The position numbers and the translations under genes were made by a program. A stretch of 64,000 nucleotides of DNA from Micromonospora chokoriensis (GTDB taxonomy: Bacteria; Actinomycetota; Actinomycetes; Mycobacteriales; Micromonosporaceae): assembly GCF_900091505.1 (NCBI RefSeq), contig NZ_LT607409.1, forward strand, positions 4,216,001-4,280,000, given 5' to 3'. Each line of letters starts with the position of its first letter. Within the stretch, counting starts at the first letter, position 1. The notes under the pieces are model-generated. The model was not told the origin of the DNA. It ran no database searches and saw nothing but the letters and a program-made list of their open reading frames with translations. Positions 26,342 through 33,340 of this stretch are shown one piece after another.

Positions 26342-27641
26342 GACCCGACCGTTCCAACGGCCGTGGCGCTCCGGCCGGCAGCACCTCGTCCTCACCGAGC
26401 CGGCCGAGCACCGGACGGGCGCGCTCGTCGTCGAGCCGCAGCAGGCGCGCGCCGGCCTGCCGGTCCAGCCAGGCCCGCAGCACACCGGCTGCGACCCGAC
26501 GGTTGATCCAGTTGACCGGCGGCAACCAGTCACCCAGCGGCAACGCGGTCGGCGCGACAGCACGCCAGGCCGTCGAGCCGATCGGGGTCATCTCGGACCG
26601 CCAGCGGGGGCGGCGCCCCGGCGGGTCGACGAAGAGCAACCGCTGTCCGGATTCCAGCTGCTCCAGCACCGTCTGGTGCTGTGGCACCGACCAGCGGGTG
26701 CGGCTGAACAGCACCACCCAGTCGCGGGTGTCGCCGTCGGGCAGCGGACCGACGTCGCCGCGCAACGCGGCGAGCAGGTCGGCCAGGTCGAGCTGTACGG
26801 GTCGCCCGAGGAGTCGCTTGACCAGGTGATCGGCGAGCAGGGCGGCCCGGAACGCCACCATCCGGTGCCGGGGCTGGGTCAACCGCAGGTACTCCACCAT
26901 GCTGCCCAGCAGGTGTCGGAAGCGGATGGCCGGTCCGAGCAGCCGGCACGACGCGCCGCGGGTGTGCGTCACGACCGCGTCCGGGATCATCCACAGTTCG
27001 TGCCCGGCCTGGGCGAGCTGCCGGGCGAGGACCGCGTCGTTCCAGTAGACGGGGAAGGCTTCGTCGAAGATGGTCTGCTGCCCGAGCACCGCACGGCGCA
27101 GCAGCATGCAACTGCCGGAGGCCAGTTGCCGGGGACGGCTGAAATCCTCGCCACGCATCTGGAACCGGTGCAGCGCCTGGCGGAAGCCGGGCAGTCGGCG
27201 CAGCGCGGTGACCAGCGCGATGGTGGCGGCGAAGCTGGGCTGTTGGACGTAGTGCTGCTGGAAGGTGCCGTCCGGGTTGAGATACAACGGGCTCACCCCG
27301 GCGACGTCCGGCCGCTCCCGTAGGTAGCCGATCATCCGCGACAGCGCGCCCGGGTGGAACCTGACGTCACTGTTGAGCAGCAGGACCAACTGCCCGGTCG
27401 ACCGGCGGTACGCCTGGTTCACCGCGGCGGCGAAACCGGTGTTGTGGCTGTTGCGGATCAGCCGGACGCGGGCCTGGTCGGCGAGCAGGTCGGCGGAACC
27501 GTCGGTCGAGCCGTTGTCGACGGCCACCACCTCGTAGTCCAGGTCCGGGTCGGCGGTCGCGGCCAGCGACTCCAGACACTGCCGGGTCTGTTCGCGGGTG
27601 TTCCAGCTGACCAGCAGCACCGACAGCTGCGGCGTACCCAT
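26334..27641 (-). CDS. glycosyltransferase family 2 fused to a partial GT4 N-terminal domain
   Basis: A 435-residue protein. Residues 1-290 are a GT-A glycosyltransferase (LSVLLVSWNTREQT, VDNGSTDGS, NTGFAAAVNQ, LLNSDVRFHP, FDEAFPVYWND). Residues about 306-418 are a second domain similar to residues 21-133 of the next protein: DWVVLFSRTRWSVPQHQT, LLFVDPPGRRPRW, LPLGDWLPPVNWINR and RLLRLDDERARPVLGRL. This extra domain is only the acceptor-side half of a GT-B enzyme and lacks the donor half, so it should not be catalytic alone. It may bind the acceptor or scaffold the adjacent enzyme. Confidence 0.88.
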   Translation of the reverse strand: MGTPQLSVLLVSWNTREQTRQCLESLAATADPDLDYEVVAVDNGSTDGSADLLADQARVRLIRNSHNTGFAAAVNQAYRRSTGQLVLLLNSDVRFHPGALSRMIGYLRERPDVAGVSPLYLNPDGTFQQHYVQQPSFAATIALVTALRRLPGFRQALHRFQMRGEDFSRPRQLASGSCMLLRRAVLGQQTIFDEAFPVYWNDAVLARQLAQAGHELWMIPDAVVTHTRGASCRLLGPAIRFRHLLGSMVEYLRLTQPRHRMVAFRAALLADHLVKRLLGRPVQLDLADLLAALRGDVGPLPDGDTRDWVVLFSRTRWSVPQHQTVLEQLESGQRLLFVDPPGRRPRWRSEMTPIGSTAWRAVAPTALPLGDWLPPVNWINRRVAAGVLRAWLDRQAGARLLRLDDERARPVLGRLGEDEVLPAGAPRPLERSGRG

Positions 27642-28492
27642 CAGGACACCGCCCGGTCGTCACGTCGGGCGAAGATGCGCAGCAGGTCGCCGAGCTGCGG
27701 GTGTGTCACCCGGGGTGAGCGGCTCGCGGCCAGGTCGGCGACCAGGAGGTCCCGGGCGTTGCGCAGCCGCCCCGCCGGCCGCCAGTAGAACCGCGAGAAG
27801 ACGGTGTCGTGCGAGATCACCCGGAATCCGGACTCCACGAGCATCCGGCTCAGCGTGTCCGGGGTGAAGTGCCAGCGGTGGTACGCGGGGGCGATCGCCG
27901 GCCAGGCGGTGCCGAGGCGTCGGGCGGCGGCGGAGGCGATGTTGGGTACTTCGAGGGCGAGCCAGCCGCCGGGGGTGAGGGTGGTGTGGGCGGCGTGGAG
28001 GAAGGCGCGGGGGTCTTCGACGTGTTCGAGGACGTGGAAGGCGCAGACGACGTCGGCGGTGAGGGTGGGTGCGATGGTTTCGAAGTAGCCCTGGCGTACG
28101 GGCATGTGGAGGTGGTCGCGGGCGAATTGGGCGGCGGCGTGGCTGACTTCGATGCCGCTGGCGGTGATGCCGGCGTGGTGGGCGGCTTCGAGGAAGTAGC
28201 CGCCGGCGCATCCGGCTTCGAGTAGGACTGTGGGTCGGACGGTGGACAGCAGCCACCGCAGCCGCCGGCTGGCCTCGAAGCGGCGTTGACCCGCGGAGGC
28301 GAAGTAGTCCTGGTAGCCGTCGGTCGTGTAGTACGCCTCGTCGTACAACTCCTCCGGCGCCGGGGCGCTGCCGGCGGTCCAGACGAAGCCGCAGTCGGGG
28401 CAGCTCCACAGCAGTTCGCCGAGCGTCGGCGTGTGTCCGCCGGCGCGGCCGCAGAGCTGGCAACGGACCAGCTCCATCCCATCGAGTTTCAT
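27641..28492 (-). CDS. class I SAM methyltransferase with N-terminal zinc-ribbon-like motif, copy 1
   Basis: A 283-residue protein. The N-terminus has CQLCG...CPDCGF, a four-Cys zinc-binding arrangement seen in sugar C-methyltransferase-like and related enzymes. The SAM motif is LLEAGCAGGYFLEAA, followed by DVVCAFHVLEHVEDP and the C-terminal YHRWHFTPDTL. It probably methylates a nucleotide sugar or glycan. Residues about 70-198 are encoded by a 388-bp segment almost identical to that in the neighbouring gene and with different codon habits from its flanks. TGATG overlaps join it to both neighbours. Confidence 0.88.
   Translation of the reverse strand: MKLDGMELVRCQLCGRAGGHTPTLGELLWSCPDCGFVWTAGSAPAPEELYDEAYYTTDGYQDYFASAGQRRFEASRRLRWLLSTVRPTVLLEAGCAGGYFLEAAHHAGITASGIEVSHAAAQFARDHLHMPVRQGYFETIAPTLTADVVCAFHVLEHVEDPRAFLHAAHTTLTPGGWLALEVPNIASAAARRLGTAWPAIAPAYHRWHFTPDTLSRMLVESGFRVISHDTVFSRFYWRPAGRLRNARDLLVADLAASRSPRVTHPQLGDLLRIFARRDDRAVS
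27898..28285. repeat. 388-bp near-identical repeat, copy A (methyltransferase core)
   Basis: Matches 28752-29139 at a constant offset of 854 bp, with only two mismatches seen (28087 and 28088, changing Tyr to His). Flanking sequence of the two genes is clearly more diverged. On the coding strand this block favours GAA and CTC, unlike the GAG/CTG-rich flanks. Confidence 0.95.
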
Positions 28493-29340
28493 CAGGTACT
28501 CCGTCTGGTGTGTGGCGTCCGGGCGAGCACCCGGAGCAGGTCGCCGAGGCGTGGATGGGTCAACCGCGGTGAGCGGAGGCCGATCAGGTCGGCGGGCAGG
28601 AGGTGTCGTGCGTGCCGCAGCCGGTAGCGCCGCGGCATGTAGTAGCGGAAGACGGTGGTGTCCTGCCGGACGACCTCGAAGCCGGCGTCGGTCACCAGCC
28701 GGACCAGGCTGTCCGGGGTGAAGTGCCAGCGGTGGTAGCGCGGTTGCAGGCCCGGCCAGGCGGTGCCGAGGCGTCGGGCGGCGGCGGAGGCGATGTTGGG
28801 TACTTCGAGGGCGAGCCAGCCGCCGGGGGTGAGGGTGGTGTGGGCGGCGTGGAGGAAGGCGCGGGGGTCTTCGACGTGTTCGAGGACGTGGAAGGCGCAG
28901 ACGACGTCGGCGGTGAGGGTGGGTGCGATGGTTTCGAAGTGACCCTGGCGTACGGGCATGTGGAGGTGGTCGCGGGCGAATTGGGCGGCGGCGTGGCTGA
29001 CTTCGATGCCGCTGGCGGTGATGCCGGCGTGGTGGGCGGCTTCGAGGAAGTAGCCGCCGGCGCATCCGGCTTCGAGTAGGACTGTGGGTCGGACGGTGGA
29101 CAGCAGCCACCGCAGCCGCCGGCTGGCCTCGAAGCGGCGCGGCTCGGCCCGGAAGTAGTCGTCGTAGCCGCCCGACGCGAAGTAGTCCTCGTCGTAGCTG
29201 TCGTCCACAGCGGTCTGGTCCGGCGCGGTCCAGCTGAACCCGCACCCCTCGCAGCGGCGCAGCAGCCCGCCGAGGAGGGGCCGGTGAGCCCGCGTGGGTC
29301 CGCACACCAGGCACCGCGTGGTGCGGTGGTCGACGCTCAT
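28492..29340 (-). CDS. class I SAM methyltransferase with N-terminal zinc-ribbon-like motif, copy 2
   Basis: A 282-residue paralogue of the next gene with the same plan: CLVCG...CEGCGF zinc-ribbon-like start, SAM motif LLEAGCAGGYFLEAA, HVLEHVEDP and YHRWHFTPDSL. The N-terminal 65 and C-terminal 85 residues differ from copy 1 enough to suggest another acceptor or methylation position, while the SAM core is essentially identical. The start is ATG 29340; a longer frame upstream runs through the flippase gene in the wrong frame. It overlaps the flippase gene end by ATGA. Confidence 0.88.
   Translation of the reverse strand: MSVDHRTTRCLVCGPTRAHRPLLGGLLRRCEGCGFSWTAPDQTAVDDSYDEDYFASGGYDDYFRAEPRRFEASRRLRWLLSTVRPTVLLEAGCAGGYFLEAAHHAGITASGIEVSHAAAQFARDHLHMPVRQGHFETIAPTLTADVVCAFHVLEHVEDPRAFLHAAHTTLTPGGWLALEVPNIASAAARRLGTAWPGLQPRYHRWHFTPDSLVRLVTDAGFEVVRQDTTVFRYYMPRRYRLRHARHLLPADLIGLRSPRLTHPRLGDLLRVLARTPHTRRST
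28752..29139. repeat. 388-bp near-identical repeat, copy B (methyltransferase core)
   Basis: Partner of the segment at 27898-28285, same orientation. Recent gene conversion or tandem duplication followed by replacement of the ends would give this pattern. Confidence 0.95.
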
Positions 29341-30914
29341 CGCGGGCCTCCGGCGCTCGACGTCAGCAGGGAGGCGCGGGCACGGAGCAGCCGGTGCAGC
29401 CGTGTCCGGTCGTTCGCGCCCAGGTGTCCACCGGCGGCCAGCAGCGCACCGGCGACGAGCAGAGTCAGACCGGTCCGGGTGGACACGGCCAGCGCCGCGT
29501 CGAGCCGTCCCGGGCCGTCGGGCAGGAACCGGCCGGCCGCCGCGGTGACCATCCCGGCCGCGGTCGCGGCGGCGACCGGTGGCCAGACCGCCCGCACCAA
29601 CGGGGCCAGCGGCCGGGTCGTGGCCGAATGGAAGTACGCCAGGAAGTAGCCGGTGCTGAGCACGACCGCCAGCGCTGTCGACAGGGGTACGCCGAGCGGC
29701 CCGCACAGCAGCAGCGTCGGCACCGTCAGGGCGAGGTTGAGCACGACGGAGAGCAGCACGTAGCGCGTCTCCAGACCGGGTCGTCCCTCGGCGCGGGCGA
29801 CGATCGTCGCGGCACCGGTGATCAGGTTGAGGGCGTAGGCGGGCGCGAGGACCACGATGTTCGCCGCCGCCCAGGGGACCTGGTGCCCCAGCCACAGTCG
29901 GACCAGCGGATCGGCGCTCACCATCAGGGCGGCGGTGGCCGGGGCGAGGAACAGTGCGAGGTACCGGGTGGTGGTCAGGTAGAACTGGTCCAACCAACCG
30001 GCGCCCCGGGCGGCGGTGCGGGCGACGGCGGCGGGGAACAGCACGATCAGGGCGAAGCCCGGGGGCAGACGGAGCAGGTTGAGCAGGCGGCTGCCCAGGT
30101 CGAAGCCACCGGCGACGGCGGGACCGAAGGCGCCGCCGAGGACGAGGCGGTCGAGTTCCACGTTGACCATGCCGGCGCCGCTGGAGACCTGCACCCGAAG
30201 GCCGTAGCCGCCGATGCGGCGGACGTCGCCCAGACCGAGCCGGCCCCATCGAGGGCTGAGGTCGGGGCACTGGCGTCGGGTGGCCGAGGCCAGCAGCAGG
30301 GTGCGGATCGTCGCGGTCGTGGCGGCGGACGCGGCCAACGCCACCAGGCCGCCGCCGAGGCGTACCACCAGGATGGACAGCGCGGCCGTGAGGATCGCGG
30401 TGCCGGCGGTGATCGCGGCGAGCGATCCGTACCGCTGGGTGCCTTCGAGCACGGCCCGCCACGGCAGTTCGACGGCTCCGGCCACCAGGCCGACGATCAG
30501 CCACAGGGTGGCCTGCCAGGCTTCGTCGGCCAGCTCACCGAGGCGTAGCAGCCCGGCGAGCCAGGGCCAGCAGACACCGATCGCGCCGATGGTGAGCAGG
30601 CCCAGCAGCACGGCCCACCCCAGCCCCAGCCCGAGCAGCCGTCGGACCAGGTCCCGGTCCGCGGTGCTCTCGGCCCGGGCCACCTCGCGGACGAGGGCGG
30701 AGCCGAGCCCGAGGTCGATCAGGGCGGCCATCGCCAGTAGGCCGGCCAGCACGACCCAGATCCCGAACTCCTGCGCCCCGAGGTGCTGGTAGATGACCGG
30801 CACCGAGACCAGCCCGGACACAGCCATGATCACCCGCGCGGCCAGCATGCTGGCCGTGTTGCGGGTGACGCGGGTTCCGACCGCGTTGGCGGCACTAGCC
30901 ACGGGGGAACCCAC
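29337..30914 (-). CDS. polysaccharide flippase (Wzx/MATE-like)
   Basis: A 525-residue integral membrane protein of the MOP/oligosaccharide flippase superfamily with about 12-14 helices and few charged residues. The N-terminal NTASMLAARVIMAVSGLVSVP and LGAQEFGIWVVLAGLLAM are characteristic. It would move the undecaprenyl-linked repeat unit to the outer leaflet, ahead of Wzy-type polymerisation. GTG 30914 overlaps the previous gene by 20 bp; GTG 30902 is an equally possible start. It lies between the priming transferase and the methyltransferases. Confidence 0.88.
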   Translation of the reverse strand: MGSPVASAANAVGTRVTRNTASMLAARVIMAVSGLVSVPVIYQHLGAQEFGIWVVLAGLLAMAALIDLGLGSALVREVARAESTADRDLVRRLLGLGLGWAVLLGLLTIGAIGVCWPWLAGLLRLGELADEAWQATLWLIVGLVAGAVELPWRAVLEGTQRYGSLAAITAGTAILTAALSILVVRLGGGLVALAASAATTATIRTLLLASATRRQCPDLSPRWGRLGLGDVRRIGGYGLRVQVSSGAGMVNVELDRLVLGGAFGPAVAGGFDLGSRLLNLLRLPPGFALIVLFPAAVARTAARGAGWLDQFYLTTTRYLALFLAPATAALMVSADPLVRLWLGHQVPWAAANIVVLAPAYALNLITGAATIVARAEGRPGLETRYVLLSVVLNLALTVPTLLLCGPLGVPLSTALAVVLSTGYFLAYFHSATTRPLAPLVRAVWPPVAAATAAGMVTAAAGRFLPDGPGRLDAALAVSTRTGLTLLVAGALLAAGGHLGANDRTRLHRLLRARASLLTSSAGGPR

Positions 30915-31923
30915 GGAACAGCTCGACGACGGTGAGCAGGAGCAGGGTCAGGTCGACCCGCATCGAGCGGCAGTTGAGGTAGAGCAGGTCACAGCGGAGC
31001 TTGTCCTCGACGGTGGCCGCGTATCCGCCGGTGAGCTGCGCGATGCCGGTCAGTCCTGGCCGGATGAGGTGCCGCAGGTCGTAGTGCGGCAGTTGGCGGA
31101 AGTCGACGATGAACTCCGGCCGTTCCGGGCGCGGCCCGACCAGGCTCATGTCGCCGCGCACCACGTTCCACAGCTGGGGGAGCTCGTCGAGGCGTGAGCG
31201 TCGGAGCCAGCGGCCGACCCGGGTGATCCGGGCGTCGTTCGGCTGGGCCAGGACCGGGCCGGTGCTCTGTTCGGCGCCGACCCGCATGGTCCGGAACTTG
31301 ACCACCCGGAACAGCCGGCCACCCGCTCCGACGCGCTGCTGGAGGTAGAACGGCGGGCCGGTGAACGACACGACGGCGGCGATCATCGTGATCAGCGGGA
31401 TCACCAGGACCGCGCTGAGCAGGACCATGCTGAGGTCGAAGAAGCGCTTCAGCCGTTCCCCGCGGGGGCGACCGACACCGGATCGCAGCCGGATCCACGG
31501 CAGTCCACCGAAGCGGGCCATGGCCGGGGCGCGCAGCAGGCCGTAGACAGGTCGGGCCAGCACCATGATCTCGACGTCGGCGCTCAGGCATCTGGTGATG
31601 ATGCGGTCGTCGATGCTCTCCAGCGAGTGCTTGAGCAACAGCAGCCGGGGGCGTACGCGGCCCAGCAGCCGGGCGAGCTCGTCGGGGCAGCCCGGCACCG
31701 GGAGTCGGGCGGCCACGTCGAACTCCTCGTCGAGGCGGTCGGGTGTGGTGGCCGTGTCGTTCGGTTCGAGCACCACGACGCGCTCCCGGCGTCTGTTCTG
31801 GTCTGCCCGGCTCGTCCGCACCGGGCGGCCGACGGGTTCGTGGAATCGCACCGGGATGGTCGGGCTGTCGGTGCTCAGCCCCACAGACGTGCCTGCTGTC
31901 ACGGGGCGCGAGGTCTCTCGCAT
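30895..31923 (-). CDS. undecaprenyl-phosphate sugar phosphotransferase (priming enzyme)
   Basis: A 342-residue member of the bacterial sugar transferase (WcaJ/WbaP C-terminal domain) family that starts repeat-unit assembly on undecaprenyl phosphate. The catalytic domain (about 155-342) has one re-entrant or TM helix (about 163-190), then QQRVG..., FRVVKFRTM, RLDELPQLWNVVRGDMSLVGPRPERPEF and RPGLTG. The N-terminal 150 residues are soluble and only vaguely nucleotide-binding-like; the four TM helices of WbaP are absent. It is the first gene of the long minus-strand operon. Confidence 0.92.
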   Translation of the reverse strand: MRETSRPVTAGTSVGLSTDSPTIPVRFHEPVGRPVRTSRADQNRRRERVVVLEPNDTATTPDRLDEEFDVAARLPVPGCPDELARLLGRVRPRLLLLKHSLESIDDRIITRCLSADVEIMVLARPVYGLLRAPAMARFGGLPWIRLRSGVGRPRGERLKRFFDLSMVLLSAVLVIPLITMIAAVVSFTGPPFYLQQRVGAGGRLFRVVKFRTMRVGAEQSTGPVLAQPNDARITRVGRWLRRSRLDELPQLWNVVRGDMSLVGPRPERPEFIVDFRQLPHYDLRHLIRPGLTGIAQLTGGYAATVEDKLRCDLLYLNCRSMRVDLTLLLLTVVELFRGFPRG

Positions 31924-32162
31924 GCGTCGACCCTCCCTTCTCCGTCAGGTGATTCAGGGCATGCCGACGAGCACCCCGGAGATAAATTAAGGCCCAAAGC
32001 TGCCTTACAGGCATGAATCGGACTTTTAACACCTAAGACCCCATTTCCCACCAAACGTTGAGCCAAAAGTCCCTTTCGTGGTGTTTGCCTGCGTTAGGGT
32101 CGGCCCGGCCGTCTTGGTTGCCGAAACGGGCCGACAGGCCCGTCGTTCCAAGGAGTTCCGAC
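31924..32162. promoter_or_regulatory. divergent A+T-rich promoter region, polysaccharide operon / epimerase
   Basis: 239 bp between divergent starts, with a conspicuously A+T-rich centre (about 31975-32075, e.g. GATAAATTAAGGCCC and ACTTTTAACACC). It must drive both the minus-strand operon and the epimerase gene. No repeat or consensus operator stood out. Confidence 0.5.
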
Positions 32163-33230
32163 ATGGACCAGCCAGTTACCGCCGTCGGCGTCGCGCCGTC
32201 GGCCGACCTGACGCCCCGGCGCGTCCTGGTCACGGGAGGCGCCGGCTTCATCGGCGGTCACGTGGTCGCCCGCCTGATGTTGATGGGCAGTCAGGTGCGG
32301 GTGCTCGACAACTTCTCCACGGGCCGGTTGGAGAACCTGGCCGACGCCGCGTACGGCGGGCTGACCGAGGCGGACGTCATCTCGGGCGACATCCGTACGC
32401 CCGAGGGGGTCGAGGTCATCCACCAGTGGCAGCCGGACGTCGTGGTCCACCTCGCCGCCCAGCCGAGCCTGCCCGCCGCCCGTCGCTCACCGCTGTACGA
32501 CGCCGACGTGAACGTCTTCGGCACCGTCAACGTGCTGGACGCCTGCGTCCGCAGCGGCGTACGGCTGGTGATCAACGCCGCCAGCAGCGCCATCTTCGGC
32601 AGCGTTCCCGCCCACGACCTGCCGGTTCGCGAGGACCACCCGATCGCGCCGGCGAGCCCGTACGGCGTCAGCAAGGCCGCCGGCGTGCACTACCTCGAGT
32701 GGTACGGACGCCAGCACGGCCTGTCGTACACCTCGATGGTCTTCGGCAACGTCTACGGCCCGCGGCAGGAGGGCGGCGACTGCGGCGTCGTGTCCCTGAT
32801 GGCCGATGCCCTGCTCGGGGGTCGGCAGGTGGTGATCTACGACGACGGCACCCAGACCCGGGACTTCATCCACGTCAGCGACGTCGCCGAGGCGGTGGCG
32901 GTGGCCTGTCACCACCCGGGGGCGGGGTTGGTCAACATCGCGTCCGGGCGGCAGACGAGCATCAACGAGGTGTTCGACACCGTCCGGGAGGCGTCCGGCG
33001 TCGGCAACGCGGCCCGGTACGAGCCGTTGCCCTGGCCGGGCGAGGTCCGCAACATGGCGCTGGACACCAGGAAGGCGCGGGAGCTGCTCGGGTGGCACCC
33101 GAAGCTGGGCTTCACCGAGGGCGTGCGGATGACGGTGCGCGACGCCCGCCGTCGCCAGGCGGGCGGTCAGCTCCTGTCTCCGGTGCGAGCCCTGGACCGG
33201 GCTACCGAGGCGCTGGCGGTTAACGCGTAA
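32163..33230 (+). CDS. NAD-dependent epimerase/dehydratase (UDP-glucose 4-epimerase-like)
   Basis: A 355-residue extended short-chain dehydrogenase acting on an NDP-sugar. The NAD-binding motif is VLVTGGAGFIGGH (GxxGxxG); the catalytic segment is NAASSAIFG followed by YGVSK (YxxxK). VFGNVYGPRQ and TRDFIHVSD are typical of GalE/WbpP-like enzymes. It probably provides a hexose or uronic-acid isomer to the locus. An AAGGAG box precedes ATG 32163 by 6 bases. It is transcribed away from the operon and towards the GH99-like gene. Confidence 0.92.
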   Translation: MDQPVTAVGVAPSADLTPRRVLVTGGAGFIGGHVVARLMLMGSQVRVLDNFSTGRLENLADAAYGGLTEADVISGDIRTPEGVEVIHQWQPDVVVHLAAQPSLPAARRSPLYDADVNVFGTVNVLDACVRSGVRLVINAASSAIFGSVPAHDLPVREDHPIAPASPYGVSKAAGVHYLEWYGRQHGLSYTSMVFGNVYGPRQEGGDCGVVSLMADALLGGRQVVIYDDGTQTRDFIHVSDVAEAVAVACHHPGAGLVNIASGRQTSINEVFDTVREASGVGNAARYEPLPWPGEVRNMALDTRKARELLGWHPKLGFTEGVRMTVRDARRRQAGGQLLSPVRALDRATEALAVNA

Positions 33231-33340
33231 TTCCTGTCACCTGACGCAGAATTTCATCGATCAGTCTGACTCTTGCGGGTCGGCATCCATTGCTGCCACG
33301 ATGGCCGCCAATGCCTTCCGTCGAAGAAGGAGTGGTCGTC

